A stretch of 64,000 bases of DNA from Streptomyces beigongshangae (GCF_019710745.1 NZ_JAHKJW010000018.1:62001-126000), one strand, 5' to 3'. Shown: positions 25,459 to 34,863, numbered from the stretch's first letter. The notes: a model not told the origin generated them from the sequence alone. A program made the numbers and translations.

Positions 25459-26610
25459 GTGACACGCAAGACGGTGCGCATCGCCATGAACGGCGTGACG
25501 GGACGCATGGGCCACCGCCAGCACCTCGTCCGCTCGATCCTCGCCCTGCGCGAACAGGGCGGCCTCGACCTCGGCGACGGCACCGCGCTGTGGCCCGAAC
25601 CGGTCCTCGTCGGCCGCCGCGAGCACGCCCTGGAGGCGCTCGCCGGCCGGCACGGCATCGAGCACTGGTCCACCGACCTCGACGCCGTCCTCGCCGACCC
25701 GTCCGTCGACATCTACTTCGACGCCCAGGTCACCTCCGCCCGCGAGGAGGCGCTCACGAAGGCGATCGCGGCCGGCAAGCACGTCTACACCGAGAAACCG
25801 ACCGCCACCGGCCTGGACGGCGCCCTGCGGCTGGCCCGGCTGGCGGACGAGGCCGGCATCAGGCACGGCGTCGTCCAGGACAAGCTCTTCCTGCCCGGTC
25901 TGCTCAAGCTCAAGAGGCTGATCGACGGCGGCTTCTTCGGCCGCGTGCTGTCCGTCCGCGGCGAGTTCGGCTACTGGGTCTTCGAGGGCGACTGGCAGTC
26001 CGCCCAGCGCCCCTCGTGGAACTACCGGGCCGAGGACGGCGGAGGCATCGTCGTCGACATGTTCCCGCACTGGGAGTACGTGCTGCACGAGCTGTTCGGC
26101 CGGGTGAAGTCGGTGCAGGCGCTCACCGCCACCCACGTCCCGCAGCGCTGGGACGAGCGGAACAAGCCCTACGACGCCACCGCCGACGACGCCGCCTACG
26201 GCATCTTCGAACTGGAGGGCGGCGCGGTCGCCCAGATCAACTCCTCCTGGGCGGTCCGCGTGAACCGCGACGAACTCGTCGAGTTCCAGGTCGACGGCAC
26301 CGAGGGCTCGGCGGTAGCCGGGCTGCGCACCTGCCGCGTCCAGCACCGGTCCGCGACCCCCAAGCCGGTCTGGGACCCGGACGTCCCCGCCACCGAGGTC
26401 TTCCGCGACCAGTGGCAGGAGGTGCCCGACAACACCGGGTTCGACAACGGTTTCAAGGCCCAGTGGGAGCTCTTCCTCAAGCACGTGTACGCCGACGCGC
26501 CCTACCACTGGGACCTCCTGGCCGGCGCCCGCGGCGTCCAGCTCGCCGAGCTGGGGCTGAGGTCCTCGGCCGAGGGCCGCCGCCTCGACGTCCCGGAGAT
26601 CGCCCGGTGA
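25459..26610 (+). CDS. Gfo/Idh/MocA family oxidoreductase
   Basis: A 383-residue NAD(P)-dependent dehydrogenase for a sugar, sugar acid or cyclitol. The Rossmann motif MNGVTGRMGHR is at residues about 10-20, the family EKP motif (YTEKPTATG) at about 111, and the C-terminal alpha/beta half has GGGIVVDMFPHWEY with the catalytic-type His/Asp near 200. The first motif is GxTGRMG, slightly unlike the commonest GxGxxG. GTG start with AAGGGA 5 bases before. It overlaps the next gene by GTGA and is the first gene of a LacI-controlled operon of unknown substrate. Confidence 0.87.
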   Translation: MTRKTVRIAMNGVTGRMGHRQHLVRSILALREQGGLDLGDGTALWPEPVLVGRREHALEALAGRHGIEHWSTDLDAVLADPSVDIYFDAQVTSAREEALTKAIAAGKHVYTEKPTATGLDGALRLARLADEAGIRHGVVQDKLFLPGLLKLKRLIDGGFFGRVLSVRGEFGYWVFEGDWQSAQRPSWNYRAEDGGGIVVDMFPHWEYVLHELFGRVKSVQALTATHVPQRWDERNKPYDATADDAAYGIFELEGGAVAQINSSWAVRVNRDELVEFQVDGTEGSAVAGLRTCRVQHRSATPKPVWDPDVPATEVFRDQWQEVPDNTGFDNGFKAQWELFLKHVYADAPYHWDLLAGARGVQLAELGLRSSAEGRRLDVPEIAR

Positions 26611-27818
26611 CCCTCCACCTGCCCGACGCGGGCGGAGGGCTGCGCACGTACACCCCGCGCACCGAACCACTCGCCGTCACCACCGCCGCCAACGTCACGG
26701 CCACTACAGACACCCCCCTCGCCCCCCTCGCCCCCCTCGTCTCCCGTACGGTCTACTCGGCGGCGCACGTGGTCGCCGACCCGTACGCCGACACCACCCC
26801 CGACTCCCCGGCAGCCGTCGACTGGGACGCCACCCTCGCCTTCCGCCGCCACCTGTGGTCCCACGGACTGGGGGTCGCCGAGGCGATGGACACGGCCCAG
26901 CGGGGAATGGGCCTCGACTGGACGGGCGCCGCCGAGCTGATCCGCCGTTCGTCGGCGGAGGCGAAGGCGGTCGGCGGCCTGATCGCCTGCGGCGTCGGCA
27001 CCGACCAGCTGACGGCCACCGGGACCGCCCACCCGTACGACGTGAACGAGGTGCGGGCCGCGTACGAGGAGCAGCTCGCCCTCGTCGAGGAGGCCGGCTC
27101 GCGGGCGATCCTGATGGCCTCGCGGGCGCTGGCCGCCGTCGCCGAGGGACCCGAGGACTACCTGGAGGTCTACGGGCACCTGCTCCGCCAGTCCGCCGAA
27201 CCGGTGGTCCTGCACTGGCTGGGCCCGATGTTCGACCCGGCCCTGGAGGGCTACTGGGGCAGCACCGACCTGGACACGGCGACCGGCACCTTTCTGGAGG
27301 TCGTCGCCGCGCACCCCGACAAGGTCGACGGCATCAAGGTCTCGCTGCTGGACGCGCGGCGCGAGATCGACCTGCGCCGCAGGCTCCCGCACGGCGTGCG
27401 CTGCTACACCGGCGACGACTTCAACTACCCCGAGCTGATCGCCGGCGACGACCGCGGCTTCAGCCACGCCCTGCTCGGGATCTTCGACCCGCTGGGCCCG
27501 CTCGCCGCCGAGGCCGTACGGACCCTGGACACCGGTGACGTACCGGGCTTCCGCGCGCTCCTCGACCCGACCGTCGAACTGTCGCGGCACCTCTTCCGGG
27601 CCCCCACCCGCTTCTACAAGACGGGGGTCGTGTTCCTGGCCTGGCTCGCGGGCCACCAGTCCCACTTCACGATGGTCGGCGGCCTCCAGTCGGCCCGCTC
27701 GCTGCCGCACCTGGCCCGCGCGTACGAACTCGCCGACGGCCTGGGCCTGTTCCCGGACCCGGCGCTCGCCGAGTCCCGCATGAAGAACCTGCTCTCCCTG
27801 TACGGAGTGAACCAGTGA
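26607..27818 (+). CDS. DUF993 dihydrodipicolinate synthase-like protein
   Basis: A 403-residue TIM-barrel protein of the DUF993/DapA-like superfamily. Recognisable barrel pieces are GGLIACGVGTDQL, SRAILMASRAL, PVVLHWLGPMFDP, GIKVSLLD (Schiff-base Lys candidate in DGIKVS) and RCYTGDDFNYPEL. Relatives probably perform an aldolase or dehydratase step in carbohydrate breakdown; none is clearly characterised to my knowledge. Residues about 33-50 include a Pro/Leu/Ala mini-repeat (LAPLAPLVS) from a 9-bp tandem. Starts at GTG overlapping the dehydrogenase stop, and ends overlapping the isomerase start, so expression is tightly coupled. Confidence 0.8.
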   Translation: MTLHLPDAGGGLRTYTPRTEPLAVTTAANVTATTDTPLAPLAPLVSRTVYSAAHVVADPYADTTPDSPAAVDWDATLAFRRHLWSHGLGVAEAMDTAQRGMGLDWTGAAELIRRSSAEAKAVGGLIACGVGTDQLTATGTAHPYDVNEVRAAYEEQLALVEEAGSRAILMASRALAAVAEGPEDYLEVYGHLLRQSAEPVVLHWLGPMFDPALEGYWGSTDLDTATGTFLEVVAAHPDKVDGIKVSLLDARREIDLRRRLPHGVRCYTGDDFNYPELIAGDDRGFSHALLGIFDPLGPLAAEAVRTLDTGDVPGFRALLDPTVELSRHLFRAPTRFYKTGVVFLAWLAGHQSHFTMVGGLQSARSLPHLARAYELADGLGLFPDPALAESRMKNLLSLYGVNQ

Positions 27819-28666
27819 CCCCGAGCCCCGAACCTCTCGGAGATCTCTCCCGCTTCAGCATCAACCAGATGACCGTCAAGCAGCTCCCGATGCCCGAACT
27901 GGTCGACGCCTGCCTGGAGCTGGGCGTCCCGGGCGTAGGTCTGTGGCGGGGGCCGGTCCGGTCGCACGGCCTGGAGCGGACCGCCAAGCTGGTCCGGGAG
28001 GCGGGCCTCGCGGTCACCACCCTGTGCCGGGGCGGCTTCCTCACGGCCGCCGACCCGGCCGGGCGGACGGAGGCCCTCGACGACAACCGCCGGGCGGTCG
28101 ACGAGGCGGCCACCCTCGGCACGGACACCCTCGTACTCGTCTCGGGCGGCCTCCCCGCGGGCTCCAGGGACCTCCACGGCGCCCGGGAGCGGATCGCGGA
28201 CGCCCTGGGCGAGCTGGGGCCGTACGCCGGGGAACGGGGTGTGCGTCTCGCCGTCGAACCGCTCCACCCGATGTACGCCGCCGACCGCTGCGTGGTCTCC
28301 ACGCTCACCCAGGCCCTGGACCTCGCGGAACGCTTCCCCGCGCACCAGGTCGGCGTGGCGGTGGACACGTACCACCTCTGGTGGGACGACCGGGCCCCCG
28401 CGGAGATCGCCCGTGCGGGGGCCGCGGGCCGCATCCACACCTTCCAGCTCGCCGACTGGACGACCCCGCTGCCCGAGGGCGTCCTGAACGGCCGCGGCCA
28501 GCTCGGCGACGGCTCGGTCGACCTGCGCGAGTGGAGGGGTTACGTCGAGGCCGCGGGCTACACCGGCCCCGTCGAGGTCGAACTGTTCAACGACGCCCTG
28601 TGGGCCCGTGACGGCCGCGAGGTGCTCGCGGAGACGGCGGCCCGGTTCCTGGAACACACGGCCTGA
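27815..28666 (+). CDS. Sugar phosphate isomerase/epimerase (TIM barrel)
   Basis: A 283-residue metal-dependent TIM-barrel isomerase or epimerase. It has LGVPGVGLWRGP (strand 1-2), LVLVSGGLP, VRLAVEPLHPMYAADRC with the Glu ligand near residue 148, VGVAVDTYHLWWD (Asp/His) near 181, IHTFQLADW (Gln) near 208 and a final VEVELFND (Glu) near 253, the typical ligand set. Third gene of the Gfo/Idh-DUF993 operon. The three enzyme types together suggest oxidation, isomerisation and retro-aldol cleavage of one sugar-like compound. Followed by a strong terminator at 28814-28847. Confidence 0.85.
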   Translation: MTPSPEPLGDLSRFSINQMTVKQLPMPELVDACLELGVPGVGLWRGPVRSHGLERTAKLVREAGLAVTTLCRGGFLTAADPAGRTEALDDNRRAVDEAATLGTDTLVLVSGGLPAGSRDLHGARERIADALGELGPYAGERGVRLAVEPLHPMYAADRCVVSTLTQALDLAERFPAHQVGVAVDTYHLWWDDRAPAEIARAGAAGRIHTFQLADWTTPLPEGVLNGRGQLGDGSVDLREWRGYVEAAGYTGPVEVELFNDALWARDGREVLAETAARFLEHTA

Positions 28667-28813
28667 CCCCGACGCCGTCCCCGCCCGGGTGAACCTCGAA
28701 AAAACTTGAGAAACAGCGCAACCCTTCCGCCACCTCCCGGGTCGTACTTGGCATCAGGACTTCTGGAGGGGGATCCGGGGGGATCGCGGGGGTTCTGATC
28801 TTGGGGGAGGGGC

Positions 28814-28847
28814 CGAGGGGGCCCGGTCGACGGACCGGGCCCCCTCG
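28814..28847. terminator. 15-bp stem hairpin terminator
   Basis: CGAGGGGGCCCGGTC (28814-28828), loop GACG, then the exact complement GACCGGGCCCCCTCG (28833-28847). It separates the convergent isomerase and rbsD genes and can work for both. A 17-bp near-direct repeat (CGGAAGACGTCCTGGAG type, about 28865-28898) follows and runs into the 3' end of rbsD. Confidence 0.85.
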
Positions 28848-28893
28848 AAGTACTTTCCGGAGTTCGGAAGACGTCCTGGAGCCGGAAGACGTC

Positions 28894-29286
28894 CTAGAAG
28901 AACACCCCGCAGCGCAGCAGCACGTTCGCGTACGGGCGGGCCTCGCCGGTGCGCACGATCAGGCGGGCGCCGGCCGAGAGGGCCTTCAGCTCCTCGTGGG
29001 AGACGTGAGCCAGCGTGGTGGGGAAGTGCCCGGCCAGCAGGGCGGACGCCTCGGGGTTCGCCTCGCGCACCTCCTCCGCCGCCGTCGCGCCCTCCACGAC
29101 CAGCTCGTCCAGCAGCCCCGCCAGTACCTCCTCGAAGGACGGCACCCCGGCCCGGAACGCCAGGTCGACGACGCGCGGACCCGCCGGAACGGGCATGCCC
29201 GCGTCGCAGACCAGCACGCCGTCGCCGTGGCCGAGTTCGGCCAGCGCGCCCGCCAGGTGACGGTTCAGGATTCCGGACTTCTTCAT
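28894..29286 (-). CDS. rbsD: D-ribose pyranase
   Basis: A 130-residue RbsD/FucU family mutarotase interconverting ribopyranose and ribofuranose for the kinase. Hallmarks: MKKSGILNRHLAGALAELGH with the catalytic His, VCDAGMPVP near residue 28, and the C-terminal RTGEARPYANVLL and GVFF. Length matches the family. The ATG overlaps the ribokinase stop by 4 bases (ATGA), as last gene of the ribose operon. Confidence 0.95.
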   Translation of the reverse strand: MKKSGILNRHLAGALAELGHGDGVLVCDAGMPVPAGPRVVDLAFRAGVPSFEEVLAGLLDELVVEGATAAEEVREANPEASALLAGHFPTTLAHVSHEELKALSAGARLIVRTGEARPYANVLLRCGVFF

Positions 29287-30206
29287 ACGGCGGTGATCTC
29301 CTCGATCTCTTCGGCGGTGGGGAAGGACGCCTGCGCGCCCTGCCGGGTGACGGCGACGGCGCCGACCCGGGCCGCGTACGCCGCCGCGTCCGCGAGGGAC
29401 TCGCCGGCGCCCAGCCGCCAGGCCAGCGCGGCGGTGAAGGAGTCACCGGCGCCGGTGGTGTCCACGGCGGCCACCCGCACCGCCGGGACGCGGACCGTGC
29501 CCGAGGTGTCGGCGGCCAGCGCGCCCTCCTCGCCCAGGGTGACGACCACCGAGCGCGGGCCGAGCGCGAGCAGCGCCCCGGCCCACTCCTCGGGCGTGCC
29601 GCCCGCGCCGTCCGGGTGCGCGCCGAGCACCACCCGCGCCTCGTGCTCGTTCACGATCAGCGGGTCGCAGGCCGCGAGCACCGCCGCGGGCAGTTCCCGC
29701 GGCGGGGACGGGTTCAGTACGAAGCGGGTGCCGGGCCGCAGCGCCCGTACGACCTCCTCGACGGTCTCCAGCGGGATCTCCAACTGGGCCGAGACCACCC
29801 GGGAGGCCGCGAGCAGGGCCGACGCCGGTGCCGCGCGCACGTCGTCCGGGGTCAGCCGGCCGTTCGCGCCCGGCGACACCACGATGCTGTTGTCGCCGGA
29901 CGGGTCCACGGTGATGAGCGCGACGCCGGTGGGCGCGCCGCCGGTCAGGACGCCCGACGTGTCGACCCCGGCCGCTCGCTGCGAGTCCAGCAGCAGCCTG
30001 CCGTGCGCGTCGTCGCCGACCCGGGCCAGGAGCGCCGTACGGGCCCCGAGCCGGGCGGCGGCGACGGCCTGGTTGGCGCCCTTGCCGCCGGGGTGCAGGG
30101 CCAGGTCGGAGCCGAGCACGGTCTCCCCGGCGCCCGGCCGCCGTTCGACACCGACGACCAGGTCGGCGTTGGCCGACCCCACGACCAGCAGGTCGTACTC
30201 GAACAT
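29283..30206 (-). CDS. rbsK: Ribokinase
   Basis: A 307-residue PfkB-family kinase phosphorylating ribose to ribose-5-phosphate. The substrate motif HPGGKGANQAVAAARLG is near residue 38 and the catalytic/anion-hole signature DTTGAGDSFTAA near 252, with NEHEA near 182. It lies between the transporter fusion gene and rbsD. The 55-bp gap upstream contains a short GGAACAC triplication but no promoter I can defend. Confidence 0.95.
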   Translation of the reverse strand: MFEYDLLVVGSANADLVVGVERRPGAGETVLGSDLALHPGGKGANQAVAAARLGARTALLARVGDDAHGRLLLDSQRAAGVDTSGVLTGGAPTGVALITVDPSGDNSIVVSPGANGRLTPDDVRAAPASALLAASRVVSAQLEIPLETVEEVVRALRPGTRFVLNPSPPRELPAAVLAACDPLIVNEHEARVVLGAHPDGAGGTPEEWAGALLALGPRSVVVTLGEEGALAADTSGTVRVPAVRVAAVDTTGAGDSFTAALAWRLGAGESLADAAAYAARVGAVAVTRQGAQASFPTAEEIEEITAV

Positions 30207-30261
30207 GGGTTGTCTCCCTACGGAACACGGAACACGGAACGGAGCTGGACGGGACGCGGGG

Positions 30262-32241
30262 TCAGCCGGTGAAGCCGGCCACGTTCTCCGCCGTGACCAC
30301 CTTCACCGGAACCTTCACCGTCTGCTCGGTCTTCTCGCCGTCGGCCGCGCGCAGCGCGTTGCGCACCGCGATCCTCCCGAGTTCCTTCGGCTGCTGTGCC
30401 ACGGAGGCGTACAGCGTGCCGCCCTCGACGGCCTTGAGCCCGTCCGGCGTGCCGTCGAAGCCGATGACCTGGACCGACTTGCCGGCCTTGGAGCCCAGCG
30501 CCTTGACCGCGCCGAGCGCCATCTCGTCGTTCTCGGCGAAGACGCCCTGGACGTCCGGGTGGGCCTGGAGCAGGTTCGTCATCACGTCCAGCCCCTTCGT
30601 GCGGTCGAAGTCGGCGGGCTGCCTGGCGAGGACCTCGATGCCCGGGTACGCCTTCAGGCCCTCGGCGAAGCCCGCGCCGCGCTCACGGCTGGCGGAGGTG
30701 CCGGCCTGCCCCTGAAGGATGACGATCTTCCCCTTGCCGCCCAGCTTCTCGGCCAGCGCCTCGGCGCCGAGCCTGCCGCCCTCGACGTTGTCGGAGGCCA
30801 CGAGCGCGGCCGTCTCCGCCTTGTTGACGCCCCGGTCGACCCCGACGACGGGGATGCCGGCCTTGTTCGCGGAGCGCACCGAGGGGCCCGCCGCGTCGGA
30901 GTCCACCGGGTTGACGACGATCGAGTCGACGCCCTCGCTGGTGAAGTTCTGGAGCTGGTTGGCCTGCTGCGAGGCGTCGTTCTGCGCGTCCGTGACGGTC
31001 AGGTCGGCCCCGAGCCGCTCGGCCTCGGCCTGCGCGCCCGCCTTGATCTGCACGAAGAACGGGTTGTTCAGGGTGGAGAGGGACAGGCCGACCTTCGGGT
31101 TCGCGGACGACGACGAGCCGTTGTTGAAGAGGGACAGCCCGCCCACGACCGCCGCCACGAGGACCACGGCGAGCCCGTACTTGACGGCCTGCGGGCCCTT
31201 GCCCTTCAGGCCCGCCGCGCCTCCCGCACCCGAGGTGACCGGCGTCGCCCCCGCCTTGCGCCGCACGGTGTCGAGCAGCACCGCCAGCGCGATGACCACG
31301 CCGATGACGACCTGCTGCCAGAACGACGACACGGACAGGAGGTTGAGGCCGTTGCGCAGCACCGCGAGGATGAGCGCGCCTATGAGGGTGCCGGACGCCT
31401 TGCCCGTACCGCCCGCGAGGGAGGCGCCGCCGATGACGACCGCGGCGATGGCGTCCAGCTCGTAACCCTGCGCGGCCTGGGGCTGCGCGGAGGAGAGCCG
31501 GGAGGCGAGCACGATGCCCGCGGCGGCGGCGAAGAGCCCCGACAGCGCATAGATGGCGAGTTTCTGCCGCTTCACCCGCAGTCCGGAGAGGCGGGCCGCC
31601 TCCTCGTTGCCGCCGATCGCGTACATGGAGCGTCCGAGGTACGTACGTCCCAGGACCAGGGCGGTGACGAGCCCCATGGCGATCATCACCAGGACCGGCA
31701 CGGGCAGCCAGCCGCCCAGCGTGTCACCGAGGTGCGAGACCGAGTCGGGGAAGGGGATGGGGCTGCCCTGCGAGATCACCAGGGACAGACCGCGGCCCAC
31801 CGACAGCATGGCCAGCGTCGCGATGAACGGCGGCAGCTTCCCGTACGCGATCAGGGCGCCGTTGACCAGGCCGCACGCGATGCCGGTGACGACCGCGAGG
31901 AGCACCGCGATCCAGACCGGTACGCCCTCGGAGGTCGCCGTCCAGGCCAGGACGGTGGCCGACAGGGCGGCCACGGAACCGACCGACAGGTCGATGCCCG
32001 CCGAGACGATCACGAAGGTCACGCCGAAGGCGAGGATGGCGGTCACGGCCGCCTGGACGCCGACGTTGAGCAGGTTGTCCGTCGTCAGGAAGTCGCCGGA
32101 CAGGGCCGACATCGCGACGACGAGGACGATGAGCGCGGTGAGCGCGCCGTTGTCGAGCAGGAGCCGGCGCAGGCCGCCCGGGGCGCCACCGCCCGGAGCG
32201 CCACTCGCGCCCGTCGTGCTCTTGAGCGTGTCAGTGGCCAC
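30262..32241 (-). CDS. Fused ribose ABC permease and substrate-binding protein (RbsC-RbsB)
   Basis: A 659-residue fusion. Residues about 20-340 are an RbsC-type permease with several membrane spans and the typical SAGIDLSVGSVAALS, YAIGGNEEAARLSG and GGASLAGGTG segments. After a basic linker, a further span (YGLAVVLVAAVVGGLSLF, about 365-385) anchors an RbsB-type ribose-binding domain (VGLSLSTLNNPFFVQIKAGA, VNPVDSDAAGPS, GFDGTPDGLKAV) outside the cell. Fusing the receptor to the channel removes the need for a free lipoprotein. GTG at 32241 follows GGGGAGGG and overlaps rbsA by 11 bp; an in-frame extension to 32295 is low-complexity. Confidence 0.88.
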   Translation of the reverse strand: MATDTLKSTTGASGAPGGGAPGGLRRLLLDNGALTALIVLVVAMSALSGDFLTTDNLLNVGVQAAVTAILAFGVTFVIVSAGIDLSVGSVAALSATVLAWTATSEGVPVWIAVLLAVVTGIACGLVNGALIAYGKLPPFIATLAMLSVGRGLSLVISQGSPIPFPDSVSHLGDTLGGWLPVPVLVMIAMGLVTALVLGRTYLGRSMYAIGGNEEAARLSGLRVKRQKLAIYALSGLFAAAAGIVLASRLSSAQPQAAQGYELDAIAAVVIGGASLAGGTGKASGTLIGALILAVLRNGLNLLSVSSFWQQVVIGVVIALAVLLDTVRRKAGATPVTSGAGGAAGLKGKGPQAVKYGLAVVLVAAVVGGLSLFNNGSSSSANPKVGLSLSTLNNPFFVQIKAGAQAEAERLGADLTVTDAQNDASQQANQLQNFTSEGVDSIVVNPVDSDAAGPSVRSANKAGIPVVGVDRGVNKAETAALVASDNVEGGRLGAEALAEKLGGKGKIVILQGQAGTSASRERGAGFAEGLKAYPGIEVLARQPADFDRTKGLDVMTNLLQAHPDVQGVFAENDEMALGAVKALGSKAGKSVQVIGFDGTPDGLKAVEGGTLYASVAQQPKELGRIAVRNALRAADGEKTEQTVKVPVKVVTAENVAGFTG

Positions 32242-33826
32242 GGGAGCCCTCCCCGGAGGTAGCAGAGTTGTTGGTGGTGTCGGTGTCGGTGTCACTGGTG
32301 GTCGCCGCGGTGGGTGTACCGGTGGGTGTGCCGGTGGGCGTGCTGACGGCGAGGGCCATCACGGCGTCCTGGGTCGCCTCGTCGGCGGACAGCTCACCGG
32401 CGATCCGGCCCTGGGCCATGACCAGCACCCGGTCGCTCATGCCGAGCACCTCGGGCAGGTCACTGGAGATCATCAGGACGGCGTGGCCGGCGGCCGTGAG
32501 CGCGTTGACGAGCTGGTAGATCTCGACCTTGGCGCCCACGTCGATGCCGCGGGTCGGCTCGTCCAGGATCAGCACCCTGATGTCGGCGAGCAGCCACTTG
32601 CCGATGACGACCTTCTGCTGGTTGCCGCCGGAGAGCGTGCGCACGTGCTGGCCGAGCCCGGCCATCCGTACGCCGAGCCGCTCGGCCATCCCGGCCGCGG
32701 CCGTCCGCTGCCCCTTGAGGTCGACGAGCCCGCCGCGGGTCGCGGCCCGCAGGGTGACGAGTCCGAGGTTCTCCTCGACGGAGGCGTCGAGCACCAGCCC
32801 CTGGCCCTTGCGGTCCTCGGGGACGAGCCCGATCCCGGCGGCCATCGCCGCGTTGACGTCGTGGCGCGGCAGCCGCCGGCCGGCGACCGCCACGGACCCC
32901 CTGTCGTACGGGTCGGCGCCGAAGACGGCGCGGGCGACCTCCGTACGACCCGCTCCCACCAGACCCGCGATGCCGACGACCTCGCCGGCCCGCACCTCGA
33001 AGCCGACGTCGTGGAACACCCCGTCCCGGGTGAGCCCGTCGACGCTGAGCAGAGGGGCCCCGGTCCCGGTGCGCTCGCGCGGGTACTGCAGCTCTATGGA
33101 GCGGCCCACCATCATGCGGACGAGGTCGTCCTCGGGCGTGGTGGCGGGCACCTGGCCGACGCTGCGGCCGTCCCGGATGACCGTGACCCGGTCGCCGAGT
33201 GCGGCGATCTCCTCCAGGTGGTGCGTGATGAAGACGATGCCGACACCGTCCTCGCGCAGCCTGCGCACGATCCGGAAGAGCTTGTCGACCTCGCCGGAGG
33301 TGAGCACCGCGGTCGGCTCGTCCATGATCAGGACGCGTGCGTCCAGGCTGAGCGCCTTCGCGATCTCGACCATCTGGAGCCGGGCGATACCCAGTTCGCG
33401 CACCCGGGCGCGGGGCGACACGTCGACGCCCACCCGCTCCAGCAGCCCGGCCGCGTCGGCCTCCATCCGCTTCCGGTCGATCATCCCGAAACGGCGCGGC
33501 TGGCGGCCCAGGAAGATGTTCTCGGCGACCGTCAGGTCGGGGACCAGGTTGAACTCCTGGTAGATGGTCGCGATCCCGAGGCGCGCGGCGTCCTGCGCGC
33601 CCTGGATGCGGACCTCCTCGCCGTCGACGACGACCTTCCCGGAGTCGGGGCGGTAGGCGCCGGACAGCATCTTGATGAGGGTGCTCTTGCCGGCACCGTT
33701 CTCACCGAGCAGGACGTGCACCTCGCCGCGGCGCAGGTCGAAGTCGACGCTGTCGAGCGCGACCACACCGGGGAAGGTCTTGCGTATCCCTTCGATACGC
33801 AGCAACTCGTCCGGGCTGCTGCTCAC
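32231..33826 (-). CDS. rbsA: Ribose ABC transporter ATP-binding protein
   Basis: A 531-residue tandem ATPase of the carbohydrate CUT2 type. NBD1: Walker A GENGAGKST near 39, signature-region ELGIARLQMVEIAKAL, Walker B LIMDEPTAVLT. NBD2: LVGAGRTEVAR in place of a canonical Walker A (usual for RbsA), LSGGNQQKVVIGKWL and LILDEPTRGID. GTG at 33826 overlaps the upstream lacI-type gene by 4 bases and has AAAGGAG 8 bases before it. The last ~37 residues are a Thr/Pro/Gly then Asp/Thr/Asn repeat tail not seen in standard RbsA, encoded by a short tandem repeat at about 32260-32345. Confidence 0.93.
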   Translation of the reverse strand: MSSSPDELLRIEGIRKTFPGVVALDSVDFDLRRGEVHVLLGENGAGKSTLIKMLSGAYRPDSGKVVVDGEEVRIQGAQDAARLGIATIYQEFNLVPDLTVAENIFLGRQPRRFGMIDRKRMEADAAGLLERVGVDVSPRARVRELGIARLQMVEIAKALSLDARVLIMDEPTAVLTSGEVDKLFRIVRRLREDGVGIVFITHHLEEIAALGDRVTVIRDGRSVGQVPATTPEDDLVRMMVGRSIELQYPRERTGTGAPLLSVDGLTRDGVFHDVGFEVRAGEVVGIAGLVGAGRTEVARAVFGADPYDRGSVAVAGRRLPRHDVNAAMAAGIGLVPEDRKGQGLVLDASVEENLGLVTLRAATRGGLVDLKGQRTAAAGMAERLGVRMAGLGQHVRTLSGGNQQKVVIGKWLLADIRVLILDEPTRGIDVGAKVEIYQLVNALTAAGHAVLMISSDLPEVLGMSDRVLVMAQGRIAGELSADEATQDAVMALAVSTPTGTPTGTPTAATTSDTDTDTTNNSATSGEGSRGH

Positions 33827-34863
33827 GGGTTGCTCCTTTGAGTGACGTTCGCCTGCCGGGTGTCCGGGGCAGGGGGTTCGCCGCAGGACCGGCGGACGAC
33901 GAGGGTGGCGGGGAGGGTCACCGACCGCGGGGGCCGCCCCTCGATGCGGTCGACGACGGCGCGTACGGCGGCCCGCCCCAGTTCGGGGGTGGGCTGGGCG
34001 ATCGCGGTGACGGGCGGATCGGTGTGCACGAACCACGGGATGTCGTCGAACGCGGCGAGCGCGATGTCGTCGGGGACCCGCAGGCCCCGTGCGCGTACGG
34101 CGTCCAGGGCGCCCAGGGCCATCAGGTTGTCGGCCGCGAAGACGGCCTCGGGCGGCTCGGCCAGGTCGAGGAACTCCTCGGTGACCCGCCGGCCGCTGGC
34201 GGCCTGGAAGTCGCCCTGCCCGATGTAGGCGTCGGGCAGCGGCAGCCCGTACTCCCGCAGGGCGTCCCGGAACGCCTCGACCCGCTCGCTGCCGGTGGTG
34301 GTGGCCGCGGGGCCCGCGATGATGGCGAGCCTGCGGTGGCCCAGGCCGTGCAGGTGGGCGACGAGGTCGCGCACGGCGGCGCGTCCGTCGGCCCGGACGA
34401 CGGGCACGTCCACGCCCGGTATCCACCGGTCCACGAAGACCATCGGGGTCCCGGCGCGGACGGTGTCCAGCATCAGCGGCGAGCCGCCGTCGGTGGGGGA
34501 CACCAGGAGCCCGTCGATCCGGCGGTCCAGGAGCGTACGGACGTGGTGGTCCTGGAGGTCGGGCCGCTCGTCGGCGTTGCCGATGACGACGCTGTAGCCG
34601 AGGGCGCGGGCCTCCTCCTCGACGGAGCGGGCCAGTTCGGTGAAGTACGGGTTCAGCACGTCGCTGATGACCAGGCCGAGGGTGCGGGTCTGGTCGGTGC
34701 GCAGGGAGCGGGCGACGGCGTTCGGGCGGTAGCCCAGCGCGTCGACGGCGGCCAGCACACGGGCGCGGGCGTCCGCGCTGACCGACGGGTGGTCGTTCAG
34801 GACGCGCGACACGGTGGCGACGGACACGCCTGCCCCGGCGGCGACGTCCTTGATGCTCGCCAT
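33823..34863 (-). CDS. rbsR: LacI family ribose operon regulator
   Basis: A 346-residue LacI-type repressor and the first gene of the ribose operon. HTH at residues 3-25 (IKDVAAGAGVSVATVSRVLN), hinge near 55, ligand-binding domain with LGLVISDVLNPYFTELARS, RRLAIIAGPAATTTGSER and AAFDDIPWFVHTDPPVTAI. Being first gene with two identical operators in its own promoter, it probably represses itself and the whole transport/kinase operon until ribose binds. AGGAGGTGG precedes the ATG. Confidence 0.9.
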   Translation of the reverse strand: MASIKDVAAGAGVSVATVSRVLNDHPSVSADARARVLAAVDALGYRPNAVARSLRTDQTRTLGLVISDVLNPYFTELARSVEEEARALGYSVVIGNADERPDLQDHHVRTLLDRRIDGLLVSPTDGGSPLMLDTVRAGTPMVFVDRWIPGVDVPVVRADGRAAVRDLVAHLHGLGHRRLAIIAGPAATTTGSERVEAFRDALREYGLPLPDAYIGQGDFQAASGRRVTEEFLDLAEPPEAVFAADNLMALGALDAVRARGLRVPDDIALAAFDDIPWFVHTDPPVTAIAQPTPELGRAAVRAVVDRIEGRPPRSVTLPATLVVRRSCGEPPAPDTRQANVTQRSNP

